A DNA stretch of 64,000 nt from Panorpa germanica (GCA_963678705.1 OY783208.1:16427782-16491781), one strand, 5' to 3'. Numbered from the stretch's first letter, positions 44,936-57,429 are shown. The notes: generated from the sequence alone by a model not told the origin. Numbers and translations: made by a program.

Positions 44936-47480
44936 TTAGTACCTGGAGCGTATTTCATATTTAAAATCAGATTGTGATAAATAATATGTTAAATCTCCTG
45001 CTTCATCATCTGTTCTAGATTTAATATTCAAAATTTCCAATGGTTTATGGGCAGAATATACTGTAAACGACCTACCTATTAGCCAGTATCTTATTGGTTC
45101 TTTAATAGCTAAACATTCTAAATGAACTGCCTTTTTTTTCTTTTCTACTTGATTTAATTGGTTTGAGAAGTATGCCACTGGCTTATCTTTTCCATTTGGT
45201 TGTGTGTGTTTTAACACTGTCCCAATACCTTCTAAGGATGCATCTGTGTGAATGTTTGTGAATTCTGATCAAATATTTCTAAGACTGGTTGTGAGCACAA
45301 TAAGTTATTTATGTCTTTAAAAGATTTATGACAACCTACAGACCAAATAAAGTTCTGACTTCTCCTAAGTAAATTAAAAAGAGGTTCTACAATTACAGCA
45401 CTTTTAGGTATATACTTATGATAGAAGTTAATTTTTAGAGAGATATCTAACTGAGTCTGAAGCAAATGTACATCTTGTAAATTTTAATCTAAAACCCTCT
45501 TTATAACTTCTACCAATTGTGTTAGATGGTTAATGTGCTCAGAAAAAGTCTTAGAAATATTAGGACATCATCTATGTAGTTTACTGCAAAATCAATAGGC
45601 TTATACTTTATCAAAATGTTACTTAGTAACTTGTGAAAAATAGCTGGTGATGTCTTTAACCTAAAAAGTAAACATGTCCATTGATAATGCCCTCGTGCGT
45701 TACAAATGAGTTTTTTTTCTATCTTCAATTCTTAGCGCGATTGACCAGAAGGTTGAATTGGTGTCCAGTGTTGTAAAATATGTTAAGTTTCTTGTTTAAA
45801 AAGTACCACTTCTTTATTTAGAGCTCTTAAATCTATGCATAATCTTAATTTTTTGTTGTCTTCTTTTTTGAAAGCCAAAGTCACCGGTGACACAAACGGA
45901 CTATAGGATTCTTGTATAAGATTTTGGCCAGGTAGCGTTGCTATTTGTTCTTTTGTTCCATTTTACCTTCAACTGAACATCTATAAGATCTCTTATTACA
46001 ATATTTGTCCATGAGTAGATCAACACGTCCTTCGTATTCTCTGACTATGCTAATGTCATATTTGTCTTTTGCAAAGATTGATTTATAAGTAAGTGTTTAT
46101 CGGTTTGTGAAGTTTTGACTTTTGTTGAGTATTTAAATTACTCATATTTATTTAGAAAACTTCTTCTTTTATGTGTCATTAAATTTTATTAAACATGGGT
46201 TTGTATTATTTCTCACCTTCTTAGAAATGTTGTTTTATCGTCATGCTCCTTCATAGGACATTCTTGTTCTTCTATTTTAATAACTTCTCTTTTTCGATTT
46301 TCATATTTTTATTTGGAACCAGTCTAAATTGTTTTATGATATTTAGTCCAATTTGGGAATTGTATTTAAATTTTTCTCCTTCAATTATATAAACATTTAC
46401 CGTTTCTTTCATATCAAACCAATTGTCTTTTTAACACCATTAATTGTGATTAAATTACCACATTCATAATCATTCTTTTATCAGTTTTCACTTATCAGCC
46501 TGAATCATATATACCAAATGTTTCTAATTGTTCTATAGTACGACTTTAATTAATGGTGTTAATGTTCGTTTTTTTTATCATTATACTAGAGTTCAACATC
46601 TATCACTAAATTGTTTACGGTTTCTTTATATTTTTCTTTATGACTGTATTCTTCTTTCTGTTTGAACCAGCACTTTTCTTCAGGATGGAGCCGAATGGTT
46701 TCATTTTTTCAGACTTTTCTTTATAATTACAGGCATATCTTTTATTTTTGCTGAAATTCTGAAGTTTTGTTCGCTGTATATTCGTGTTGTCCAATTTCAA
46801 TGTAGAGGCCAGCGGTTGAATTTATAGTTATTTTATCAATTTTTTACATTTCATAGTCGGGCAATCCCATTACAAACAGATTTATCTTTATATTTATAAA
46901 AGTTTGGATGTCGATATGCTTATTAACCTGTAATAAGAGTCTTTCCTTTTTTGTGGCATAATCCAGTAATGATCCAGCTTGAAATTTAAATGAAAATGCA
47001 TTTTAAATGCATTTTCAATGTATTTTATTTGTGACCAACCTTTGTTGCCATATGTTTCACAGTTGTCCTTCCATACTGCCCACTCGGAATTCATCGTCAA
47101 TTTTATTAACATACTGCTATACTAATCTAGGCACTGATTTTCTAGGACATGTATTAATATCTCAATTTTCTCATCATACTGTAGAATCTCGAATCTTCCA
47201 CATTCACTCTCAAATTCCCTAATCCTTTGGTCACCATTTGATATTTTATTTGAAAACTTTTCTAATTTCAGCAGTTTGTCCTATATTTTTTCTTGCTGGC
47301 GATTGCTATTACTGTTATTGTGTGAAGGCTTTGACCTTTCTGTAATCTCCTCTAAATAATGGTCATTAATTGTAAATAATTACCTTGATCTAGATCTATT
47401 TCTTTCAAATCTGTATTTAGAGAGATCCATAGTGCGTGTGTTTGGTGTCTTTCTTTTAGCGAATTTTTGATTTTCGTAAA
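44936..47480 (-). pseudogene. Decayed Ty3/gypsy element (gag-pol fossil)
   Basis: Pieces in the right order on the minus strand but in shifting frames. Gag-like part at about 47112-46894 (WSQIKYIENAF, LDHYWIMPQKR). Protease trace near 46510 (YDSG). RT palm at 45728-45522 (RLKTSPAIFHK, NYIDDVLIF), thumb at 45465-45232 (FYHKYIPKSA, FIWSVGCHKSF) and RNase H at 45217-44936 (DKPVAYFSNQLN, LECLAIKEPIRYW, SAHKPLE, LTYYLSQSDF). The RNase H Asp of the usual SDHKPL block is Ala here. Many stops. No LTRs identified. It is the oldest of the gypsy copies in the window. Confidence 0.8.
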
Positions 47481-47734
47481 CACGGTAGAAGACCATATTG
47501 CAGTGTACTTACTTGTAAGTTTTAATTCATCTGGGCTTTCAAAAACACTTCCGTCTGATGTCTCAATAGAGGTTATGCAAGTTAATGTGTATTTTCTGGG
47601 AGCCGAAAGTATATATTGCCATATACTTATATATGGCCATATTTGTATGACGTGAAATGCATTTCAACGTCAATTATTTGTTGAGTAGGTCAGTGCTGTG
47701 GTAATGTTCTGTTACTGTTGGTAATCAAATAATC

Positions 47735-48672
47735 AAGTTAAATCAAAGAATAACAAGTTTTTATTATATTTAACTCTGTTACGGCAGACATAATATTGAA
47801 GTGTAATTGTTCCTTGAAATAGCTGTAAATAATATTTGATTTTTTAATATATAAATACATATAACAGAGATTTATGAGCTGTAAGATTGGTAACCTTACA
47901 CAAGGATTGTGATGTCACATGCACTTGGAATGTGTACAACGTTGAATCCCTTTAATAATTAAAAAGACAAAATCAGTTTTTTAATTGTTAATATCTCTTA
48001 ACATATAAGGAGTTATTAAAAAATAATTGTACATTTGAGGTTCTAGTAACCCACTTTATCAATATATAGAACACTTTTATAGAAATTAGGACATAGGACA
48101 CAAGCCCATTAATACACTAATACTATTTATTATCATTATGAGTTATTACTATATTATTTTAATATGATTTTGTTTCGTTTATTTTACGACTTTTGTTTCT
48201 TAAATCTAATTTATGCTAATGTCAATATTCTGCGATAGTAATTGACTATTACTGAATTAAAGTAACACGTACAGCGATTGTGGTGTTCCTCTAGAGATTC
48301 TTTGAGCAAGTAAAAGTAGGCGATCCCGATTGATGCTTTTACTTTTTCAGACTAACTTTAAATATCCCCAAGAACTGTATATATAAGTACTATTTAATAA
48401 TAATAAGGGTTTTAAGTCAAGTGATTATCGGCATTACCGTGGGATTCCCTAAGTAAAAAGGTCTCACAGTCCTATCTAAAGTTGTTTATATTAGAAATCA
48501 TAGATAGTTGCAAGATAAAAGTTATTAGTTTTGGAATAGTGTGAGATATTGTTTCCATTTAATTGACATAAAACAACTCTTGTGTTATGTGATATGTTAG
48601 TTAATTATTGAATGCAATTAATGAACGCAGAATGAAGATAAAACATTTGTAGGTCGTTATCCCATGTAAACT
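47735..48672 (-). repeat. Possible solo or 3' LTR of another errantivirus-like element
   Basis: At 48673 the sequence TCCTCCACCTTTAGAGGGAAAA parallels the polypurine-tract junction of gypsy B (CCTCCTAACC after 21723). The sequence before it ends ATGTAAAC. The start AGTTAAATC (47735) resembles gypsy-type LTR ends. No second LTR or target duplication was found, so this is weak. Confidence 0.3.
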
Positions 48673-48779
48673 CCTCCACCTTTAGAGGGAAAATTACATT
48701 TTATTTTATTGAAATTAGTTTTACTTAAGACTTAATGGCTGAGCTTTGCTCTATTAATAATTGCAATATTTTATATTTA

Positions 48780-49262
48780 CTAGAGTTTATCCCTGTCGCA
48801 AGCGACGACTGTCTTTTGTGTGTATTACATTTCAAATTTTAATTACATTTTTAAATTAGAATATTTAATCGTTCTATATAAATTTTACATATAAAAACAA
48901 ATAATTTTTCAAATAAACCGACTAAAAAAATATATTCTTTTCAACAAAATAAAAAATATTTTTAATTTATTCGTTTTTTGACCAACTTTTTTTTTAAATT
49001 TGGGATTTTTCTTTCGATTTGTATATTTGGTACCAAAGTTTTACCCTCTGCAAAAATTTTGACATTTTGAAATTTTTTTTTAATATGATATTCAATTATT
49101 ACACAATCCAAAATTTGAGCTTTCTCCAAAGTTTTTTACCGGGCACCGTAAATTTCTCAGAGCCCGTTTTATAAAATTTTGAATTTCTAAGTTTTGAAAT
49201 GTGTTCGCATTCAATAGCGTAATACACGTGCAAAATTTCACCTTTTTGTTATAGTGCAGGCA
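48780..49262 (-). mobile_element. Helitron-like non-autonomous repeat, copy iv (truncated)
   Basis: CTAG at 48780-48783 flanked by A, followed by the GTCGC-AA-GCGAC hairpin. The body then shares the phrases TTTGACCAACTTTTTTT and GAGCTTTCTCCAAAG with the copies at 36-37 kb. The other end is lost near the MITE. Confidence 0.5.
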
Positions 49263-49279
49263 CTATAGGTATTTGAGTA

Positions 49280-49771
49280 TGCAAAATGTGAGGACCGGCA
49301 ACTATGGTCGGATTCTTATACCTGAGACCCCAAATAACAACAAAACACATCTTGCCACCAGCTATGATGGTCCCTTCCTGCTCCCTTCACATCCCCTCTC
49401 CGAGCTTACTGTAAGCATAGCGCGCCAGTGTGTTTGTTATATTATATTATATAATATATATCATATATAATATTATATATACAATAATTCATAATGCAGC
49501 AATAAAAAATATTTTATTACTTTTATTTTTATTTTATTTTTTTCATTTAACAATCCATCCTCACTTTCACCATTAGGAAAAAGTATAAATTATTACTGAA
49601 ATAATCATTAAAATGATTTTATAGATTGTACTCAATACATTTCCTTTACAAATAAGAGTAGAGGGGTAAAAAAAAATGGACCAAATATTTGACCGGAAAG
49701 ATCCGTATTATTAATTTTTGACCTTTTCTTAACTTAAATCCATTGGTGGAATTCGGTTCTCACATTTTGCA
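49280..49771. mobile_element. MITE-like element with 13-bp TIRs and TA duplication
   Basis: TGCAAAATGTGAG at 49280-49292 is repeated inverted as CTCACATTTTGCA at 49759-49771. Both ends are flanked by TA (49278-49279 and 49772-49773). The element is 492 bp, non-coding and AT-rich. The TA duplication suggests mobilisation by a Tc1/mariner-type transposase. Confidence 0.65.
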
Positions 49772-49773
49772 TA

Positions 49774-50742
49774 GTCACTTACCTCTAGCGCCCGGTCTAT
49801 TAAATAAGTAATAATTTCAATATTTGATGGTATTTTAATGTTCAAAGTTTTGTTATCTAGATTTCGTATCATAATATTGATTTGAAAAACAAAAAGGAGT
49901 CAGGTCTGTCGTATGATCGCCAATATTAGATAAATATGCATTAAAAAAAAAATCAAAATTTGTTTGAGCTATTTTTATTATATTTTATTGGAAATAGTAA
50001 TCATAGTTCAACATTTTTTGCTAATTAGTTTGTATCAATTGGGTGCATCATGCGAGAGTAGAACTTTATGAAGTGTTCAACTGTACGAGGCACTGCTGTA
50101 CTTAGAACGCTTTGTAATCCCTGTTATCAGGAATGGAATCTGCAAGACAAAGTTAAAAAGGTTTAGATTTACAATATTTGTATAAGTTACAAAACAGCTT
50201 ATAGCTGAAATTATCTAGGCTGAGTATACATTTTTTAAATTTAAATTTTGTAAACTCCTGGAAGAAATCTAGACGGTGGAAGAAAGAGTGGGGACACAGA
50301 AGGAGTCGAAAAGATCAAGTTAAAGAAGACTTATAGAAAGTGGAAATTGCAAACTAGAAGAAAGCGGAAGTCAATAGCAAGAAATGGCGTAAAGTAATAC
50401 AGGAAGCCAAGGCTCTACAAATGACAATATTATTTAACAAATTCGTCGTATAAGTAAGCCATCGTTTTTACGCTCAGTTGTATAACAGAGATAGCAATAG
50501 ATTAGAATAGGAGGAAAACAGGAAGAAGCATAGAAGTAGAACTGCGAGAAAGAGATGCAAAGGCACATCAGCAAAAAGGAATGACAAATGCAAGTGTGCA
50601 AAGAAGAGGCACAATCGGCAATGGAGTACAAGTGGAGAAAATATCACAGTAGATACGTTAGCGAACAACCTGGGATGAATCTGATTTGTCCCTCCGATCA
50701 AATATTTGATTAATGCAAAAATAAGTTAGGGCTAACCTGGAA
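49774..50742. other. No supported gene
   Basis: AT-rich sequence. The plus strand at 50250-50640 has an unusually purine-rich, Lys/Arg/Glu-codon-rich stretch with stops and could be an old coding remnant. On the minus strand a splice acceptor TTTGTCTTGCAG (about 50143) is followed by a short open end (SIPDNRDYKAF then stop), possibly a terminal exon of the peptide gene at 50743-51356. Confidence 0.35.
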
Positions 50743-51356
50743 TCAAGGTGTTGTCAATCCATTGTTGGTGATTGTATAAATTGGTGAAGATTGCTTCATC
50801 GACTCAAAATCTAAAATAAAAAATACAAAAAAAAAATGTAGCTTCCTTCTATAATACTGCGGCTTATTTAAAAATAATTGAACAACGAGATCCTGGTAAT
50901 TAACATGCTGTTGCCCCTTAAATATTATGTCATCACTGTTACGCAACTAAAATGGTGCATGGTAATATGTTAATACGTAGCACAGATAACGCGGAAATAG
51001 TGACGTTAGCTGACACAAAGTTCAAATAGCAATATTTTGGTCAATTGCTTGATTTAAAATAAAACTTAAAACCTAATCGAATTGTATAACAATTGAGCTT
51101 CAAAATATTCAATAAATCAGAAGACATCTGTCGTAATTACATGAACATAAAGCTATGCCACGTCTACAACTGAAAAATTACTTTAAAAAAATAATAAATA
51201 GTGCATCAGAAAAGAGAAGTGTCCAGGAAGCTAGCTGGTGCTGAACATGAGACCGATTAATGTCAAAGCAAACAATTAAAAGTAAAAGAAACTTACTGAA
51301 GGATTGGTAGTTAAAGACCAGGATAATGCGAAAATGAAGGCAAATAACATCTTCAT
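50743..51356 (-). CDS. Candidate small secreted peptide gene (two exons)
   Basis: Exon 1 at 51356-51297 has ATG and encodes 20 residues, MKMLFAFIFALSWSLTTNPS, a plausible signal peptide. It ends at the donor TCA|GTAAGT in phase 0. Exon 2 at 50946-50743 starts after the acceptor ATTTTAG, also in phase 0. It stays open for 67 codons (RNSDDIIFKGQQHVNYQDL, LFLNKPQYYRRK, SSPIYTITNNGL) to TGA. A T-rich tract followed by TTTTATTTTAG inside exon 2 (about 50812-50835) could be a further intron. No family recognised. The dibasic YYRRK could be a processing site. Confidence rests only on signal peptide and splice signals. Confidence 0.35.
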
Positions 51357-51928
51357 GTTTAATTATTATTATTGTTATTGTTGTAATTTGTTCAGAAAAT
51401 GAAATGCTTAACTGAGAACTTCCGCAAGAAAATACCGAACTTCACTTTATCAGAAAATACTCAATAATGATGGCCACGCAATTAGTAGAGTGCAGGCAAT
51501 TCAAACAATGTAACGGGCATGTCACGGAAATCTAAAAACCTTTACACTCGACTGACAATTAATGGTTTTTAATAAGTTGATGGATTATTTAAGTAAATTA
51601 CAAAAATAAAACGAAAGATGACTCAGACTTAATGCAATGAATATTTCAAATTAAAATTATTTATTTTTCATGTTCTTTGTGCATTTACTTTTACTTAATT
51701 AAAATAGTAGTTGATTGTTGGACACCCTGTACTGTTAATCTGTTATGTCTATTAGTTTATAGATGTGTGTTCATACATAAAATGACTTTTCCCTAAAGAG
51801 TTTTATATAATTGTCATCTCTGTTACACAAAGGAGAGCAAAAGAAATATTCATACGTGTCTCGCACAACACATAGCACAATTGATAATATGAAATTGATA
51901 AACACAATCAAATAAAATGGATTACTTA
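51357..51928. other. No gene seen
   Basis: AT-rich upstream region of the candidate peptide gene and left flank of Helitron 2. Confidence 0.5.
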
Positions 51929-54326
51929 TCTACTATATAAAAATAAGTCGGGTTTTCCTTCCTGACGTTATAACTCCAGAACGCACGAACCGATTTCCAC
52001 GGTTTTGCATTCGTTGGAAAAGTCTCGGGCTACGTGAGGTTTATAGCAAAGAAAATTCAGGAATTCAGGTAAAATTTCAACAGAAAAGCGGGAAAATCTT
52101 TTTTCACATACAGCGCCATCTCTGATACATAGCATAGATACAAACCAATAAAATTTCAACAGAAAAGCGGCAAAATCTTTTTTCACATACAGCGCCATCT
52201 CTGATACATAGCATAGATACAAACCAATATTTTAAGTAGATGGCGCCTGTGCGTGATACATTGTTTGACAGTTACTCATTCTTCTCTGCTCAGTTAATTT
52301 CATGTGACAAACCGGTATTGTGTTCACTGTTAAATTGTGAAAAAAAAGTTAAAAAAATAAGTTATTCGTTTCCTAACATTTCAATTGGAAACCATCAAAT
52401 CACGTGTATTGAGCAAATTATTATTCAATTTCAACAGCAGGCATTTGTCTTTAAGGTGGTAAGTTGAACTGTGTAAATTATGTGGATCGTGCATTTCAGG
52501 TTACATTCACCACTCTGTCAATAGTCCAAAATGCCTAGAGGACGACGTGCGAACATCGGCCGCCGCACAAGACATGCAAGCCAGCAACAAATTAATTCAC
52601 AAAACTTAAGCGAAGAAAGACAAAATATAATAAGAGAAAATGCCCGATTGAGACAACGCTTGAGCACACAAAGATCATTGGCATCATACAATCGCTTGGC
52701 ATTCCAATATGATCCCACTGCGAACTACGGTGATGATGAAAATTTAGATATTTTACCAACGACGACTATATGCAGATATTGCATTGCGTTAAAGATCAAA
52801 AGAGAAACGGCTGGATTGTGCTGCGCAAGTGGAAAAGTCAAACTGGATCCATTACTTAGACCACCACAGCCACTGAAACCATTGTTCGATGGAAGTGATC
52901 CCGATTCCACCCATTTTCTTCAACACATCCTTGAATACAATAACTGCTTTCGCATGACTTTCTTTGGATCTAATGTCATTAGAGAAGGCGGCTTCATGCC
53001 GACTTGCAAGGTAAAAGATACAACACACATAACCAATCACTTACACCAACACAATGAATTGCAGCACATAACAACTACATATACACCACACACTACACCA
53101 TCACACGATCAGAAGTTACACCGTATTCTTCAACAAATGATTGTTTGCAATTACAGATACAAGGACAAATATATCACTTGCATGGTTCAATGGTGCCAAC
53201 ACCAGATGAACCGCATCAATTTCTGCAAATATATTTCATTTCGTCGATGGTGGATCTGCTGAATGTGCGGTGCAAAATACAGGGAACACAACAGTTAAAG
53301 AGACGAATTATTGTACAGTTGCAAGCATTTTTTCACGCTAATAATGCTGTGGGTAATATGTTCAAAACAGCATTGGAACGAATGCCATCGGATACGCACA
53401 AATTTGTCATAAGAGCGGATTGTACCCCAACGGCTGAACATGTGCGAAGATTCAATGCACCCACCGTTAATGATGTTGCTGCAATTATTGTTGGCGATCC
53501 AACTAAATCGCGAGACATTGTCGTTCAGCGAAGAAGCAATATCATGCATCGTGTAAACGAGACACATTGTTTGTACGATGCGTTACAAAATCCAATCATT
53601 TATTGGCAAGGGCAAGACGGATACGACATCACGTTGAAGATGGTCGATCCAATTACAGGTACAATATTCACACACTAATTATTGCTATTATTGCTATTAT
53701 TGGTTTCCATTAACAATTCATTTAATCTAAATAAAAATCTAAGCGCAATGAATTACTATGCGTATCGTATGATGATTCGTACACATGAGGAGAATGTCAT
53801 TCTGAAGTGCCGTCGGCTATTCCAGCAATTCGCTGTCGACATGTATGTCAAAGTCGAAACCGAACGTTTAGCGTTCATCCGATTCAATCAGACAAAGCTA
53901 CGATCTGAGGACTATATACACTTGCGTGATGCTATACATTCAGATGGTGATGTTCAGAATATTGGACGTCTGACGATTCTCCCATCATCTTATATCGGAA
54001 GCTTACGACACATGCACGAATACGCTCAAGACGCTATGACGTACGTGCGAAATTATGGAACTCCCGATTTATTTATTACGTTCACATGCAATCCGAAGTG
54101 GACGGAAATTGAACGTGAGTTGGAACCTCACTTTCATTTATTTAGAGAAGTTCAACTAAATAACACTAATCGAAATGAATTCATTACTGTTGTGGAATGA
54201 AATAAAATTTTTCCTTTTCAAATATAAAACAAAAAAAAAAAATTTCTTCATCTTTTAATCATTAAACGAAATGTTACATAAAACGAAGCCATCTGATGGC
54301 GAAACGGAGTTCGCCGGGTTTGCTAG
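51929..54326 (+). mobile_element. Helitron 2 (complete ends, non-autonomous)
   Basis: 5' TC at 51929-51930 (TCTACTATATAAAAATAAG) preceded by A; 3' CTAG at 54323-54326 followed by T. Before the 3' end lie GCCATC-T-GATGGC and a CGG-AGTTCG-CCG hairpin. A 90-bp sub-terminal unit (AAAATTTCAACAGAAAAGCGG...) is duplicated at 52069 and 52149. Length 2398 bp. Almost identical to Helitron 1 once gypsy B is removed, so the family moved recently. It lacks Rep and helicase and must be moved in trans. Confidence 0.93.
52531..54200 (+). pseudogene. Helitron 2 replicase remnant with a spliceosomal intron
   Basis: ATG at 52531 (MPRGRRANIGRRTRH). Exon 1 runs to 53010 (CRYC, CCASGKVKLDPLL, IREGGFMPTCK). A GT...AG intron is inferred at 53011-53156 (AAG|GTAAAAG, TTACAG|ATA), because the protein then continues without loss with IQGQIYHLHGSMVPTP. 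Exon 2 runs to 53678 (DPITG then a stop in an ATTATTGCT microsatellite). The last part is 53682-54200 (SAMNYYAYRMM, HLRDAIHSDGD, FITFTCNPKWTEI) ending at VVE-stop. Only the Helitron_like_N domain is encoded. The same truncation in both copies shows that this form itself was propagated. Confidence 0.88.
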
Positions 54327-54338
54327 TTGGATTATATA

Positions 54339-56353
54339 CAGGGTGTCCCAAAATTCAACGATAAGCCGGCACCAGAAGATGGTCCTGCTCATGACTACAC
54401 AAGAAAAGAAGAAAAAAAAAATTTATCTCATTTTGTTTAGGAATTAGAAAAAAAATAATTTTTTTTTCGAAAATTGAAACATCTTAAGATGTTTTTAACT
54501 ACCATGACCACAATTTTTTAAATATTTCTGATTTTTTTTTTGTATCGGCAACCTAAATAGCACTGCTATCCATCACAACCATTAAAACTCCCAGAATGCT
54601 AGTAGTTTTTACACAAAAATCAATCGAAATTACTTTTTTCCCTAAATTTTTTTAAGATTTTTACTTTCAGTCCACTTTAACTCATCGTGGTGTAAAAAAA
54701 AAGTATGAACACTACTATGGCAAGTTTTTTTAAAAATTGGCGCAACTCTTCAGGATTCCAAAATGGTATAATACTCCAGGAAAACTAGCAATAAAAAAAA
54801 ATTATGCATACTGTTTCTAAAAAAAAACCATATTTCATAAATTGTTGTTGTTGATAGTTATCATTTTTACAATACCCAAAAGAGGTGTTTTATTGTTGAA
54901 TGAATTGAAACAAATGATACCAATAATTTTTCATTTATTTTATAAATTTTATAGTTGATTTACATTATAGTAAATGTTCAAAATGTTTGCCACCAGCATA
55001 AATACAGGCACGACATCGCCTTAAACGAAATCTTTTTCATATCATATCGTTTACCTTTCATATGATGTGCAACCTGAGTATTTTTTTGTCGAAGCTCGTC
55101 CAATGTTGCTACGGGTTTTGAATAAACTGTTTCTTTAAGACAACCCCAATAGAAGAAGTCCAGAGGTTTAGATCGGGTGAATAAGGTGGCCAAAATATTG
55201 GACCAAATCGTCCAATCCTACGCCCCGGATACTCTTCGTTTAGGTATTCTCGCACAGGGCGAGCATAGTGAGCTGAGCAACCATCATTTTGTAAATCACT
55301 TATGGGCACGTCTTCTAATAATTCTGACAAATCATTTTGTAAAAAGTTCAAATAATTATTGCCATCTAATATCCTTGTACCTCAAAGAGCCCAAGCACTT
55401 TTCCATTTAATATCCCGTCCATAGGTTAATCTTAAATTGATATTGGGATTTGTCTAGTCTCATTAGGCGCAGGATTTTCATTGCTCCAGCTATGTAGGTT
55501 ATGAAGATTTAAATAACCATCTATCTTGCAGGTTGTTTCATCCGACTATAGAATTTTACCTAAGAATTGGGGATCTTCCCTGAGTTTTAGCAGCATAACA
55601 CGGCAAAATGCGACCCGTTGTGGATATTATCCAATGGTAATAACGTCCGAAAAAAAAACAATCTTTTTTAAGGCGGTGTTGTGGCTGTATTAATGCCAGT
55701 GGGAAACAATTTGAACATTTACTGTAATGTAAATAATGTAATAAATTTATAAAATGAATTAAAAATTGTTTGTACCATTTGTTTTAATTCATTCAACTAT
55801 AAAAAACCTCTTTTGGGTATTGTAAAAATGATAACTATCAACAACAACAATTTATGAAATATGGTTCTTTTTTAGAAATAGTATGCATAATTTTTTTTTA
55901 TTGCTAGTTTTCTTGGAGTATTATACCATTTTGGAATCCTAAAGAGTTGCGCCAATTTTTAAAAAAACTTGCCATAGTAGTGTTCATACTTTTTTTTTAC
56001 ACCACGATGAGTTAAAGTGGACTGAAAGTAAAAATCTTTAAAAAATTTTGGGAAAAAAGTAATTTCGATTGATTTTTGTGTAAAAACTACTAGCATTCTG
56101 GGAGTTTTAATGGTTGTGATGGATAGCAGTGCTATTTAGGTTGCCGATACAAAAAAAAAATCAGAAATATTTGAAAAAATGTGGTCATGGTAGTTAAAAA
56201 CATCTTAAGATGTTTCAATTTTCGAAAAAAAAATTATTTTTTTTCTAATTCCTAAACAAAATGAGATAATTTTTTTTTTTCTTCTTTCCTTGTGTAGTCA
56301 TGAGCAGGACCATCTTCTGGTGCCGGCTTATCGTTGAATTTTGGGACACCCTG
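54339..56353 (-). mobile_element. Tc1/mariner element with about 640-bp terminal inverted repeats
   Basis: Ends CAGGGTGTCCCAAAATTC (54339) and GAATTTTGGGACACCCTG (56353), each flanked by TA. The inverted repeats extend from 54339 to about 54985 and from about 55705 to 56353 with few mismatches, unusually long for this superfamily. The unique centre of about 700 bp holds transposase remnants on the minus strand. The element starts 12 bp after the end of Helitron 2. Confidence 0.92.
54978..55640 (-). pseudogene. Mariner-like transposase (decayed)
   Basis: Catalytic-domain pieces on the minus strand: DETTCKIDGYLNLHN with the first Asp region (about 55540) and WSNENP. Then, in another frame, DGCSAHYARPVREYL and FGPIFWPPYSPDLN with the third acidic residue (about 55160), and LDFFYWGCLKETVY. 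The N-terminal DNA-binding domain is missing, and stops and frameshifts interrupt the rest. The C-terminal end lies in the inverted repeat. It cannot be active. Confidence 0.8.
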
Positions 56354-57141
56354 TATATGAGTCTTAGGACTTATTAAATTAAGCTGTATATTATTATAAA
56401 CCAAGTGCGAAATGTCTCATTGTTATATAAATAAAATTTAATTATTTTCATTTAGTTAAGAAATTAAATATTTATGCCATCACCTACTATTCACATTCAC
56501 ACAAAAAAAATTGCCCATCCCTGTATTAGTTTAGTAACTATCAGACGTCAAACTAGATTGACTGTAAACTTAGCCACAGTTACTAACAACAATTTAAAAT
56601 ATTAACCAGAAAAAGTCTTTTTACATTTAAAATTTTATGAATAAAAAATAAAAATACACTTGTATTAAACAGTAAAAACGTTTGAATGTGTAGAGATAAC
56701 ATTTCAAACATAGAACCATAAAATACAAGGTTCTACAACAGAATGTGCCAATTAAACAATTGCATTCAAAACACTCACAAACACTTCTGCATTTAAATAT
56801 TTGTTTTAGAAAGAACCTTTTTACAAAATGTATTATTAAGTACAAATAAGGAAGGCTGAGAAATAATTGAACAAACAAGCGAAGGTCAAATATGCGTTTA
56901 ATTCACAAATGCAATTAGATCAGAAATTTTGATGATGGTTATTTGAAGAATTGCATCATACTGAAAAAATCTAGCACACGCCCATGCCAAGATATTTTTT
57001 AAGATAATCGTTGTCACATTTTTTTAACTTAAGATAGTTGACCAGTAGAACCACAGTTTTCTACAGAATTGGATGAAGTTTAGATATGATATGTAGAACG
57101 ACACAGTTGGGCGAGAGCATTGATGTTTTACTCTGACTACT
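56354..57141. other. Non-coding AT-rich DNA
   Basis: No gene or repeat structure seen beyond short open frames without motifs. Confidence 0.5.
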
Positions 57142-57333
57142 GTGTTTGGGTGCGATCCCCGGGCCAGAGTTATATTTTCTGGTTACAAGAGATTGGATGG
57201 AAATGGGAACATCGTAGTTAAGGGGTTCCCTGTGTCATATCGAGATGCTGAAATAGGAAAAAGAATGAGGATTTTGAAGTTGAATCAGGAGGTGATTGAT
57301 GAAGCACCAATGGAGTACTTTGAAATGGAATAA
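57142..57333 (+). CDS. Short open frame of unknown nature
   Basis: 63 codons ending in TAA. It lacks an ATG at its start, so if real it would be the end of a longer coding sequence. The text (SGYKRLDGNGNIVVKGFPVSYR, then an acidic end EAPMEYFEME) looks protein-like, and base composition is less AT-rich than the surroundings. I do not recognise the family. It may be a last exon or a transposon remnant. Confidence 0.25.
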   Translation: MFGCDPRARVIFSGYKRLDGNGNIVVKGFPVSYRDAEIGKRMRILKLNQEVIDEAPMEYFEME

Positions 57334-57429
57334 GGAAAGAAGCTGAAACATAGAAAAAAAATTATTATATAGTGTATAAGTTATATGTTATAAGAAAATG
57401 TACATAAAATATGTAATATTGATTTAAAG

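Noticed and set aside
50474-50701. Hydrophobic minus-strand frame (Leu/Phe-rich), possible membrane protein
   Set aside because: It is antisense to a purine-rich stretch, has no splice or start support, and hydrophobicity follows from base composition.
53295-53567. 90-codon frame on the minus strand, also at 19806-20078
   Set aside because: Antisense of the conserved Helitron_like_N region; repeated because the Helitron is repeated.
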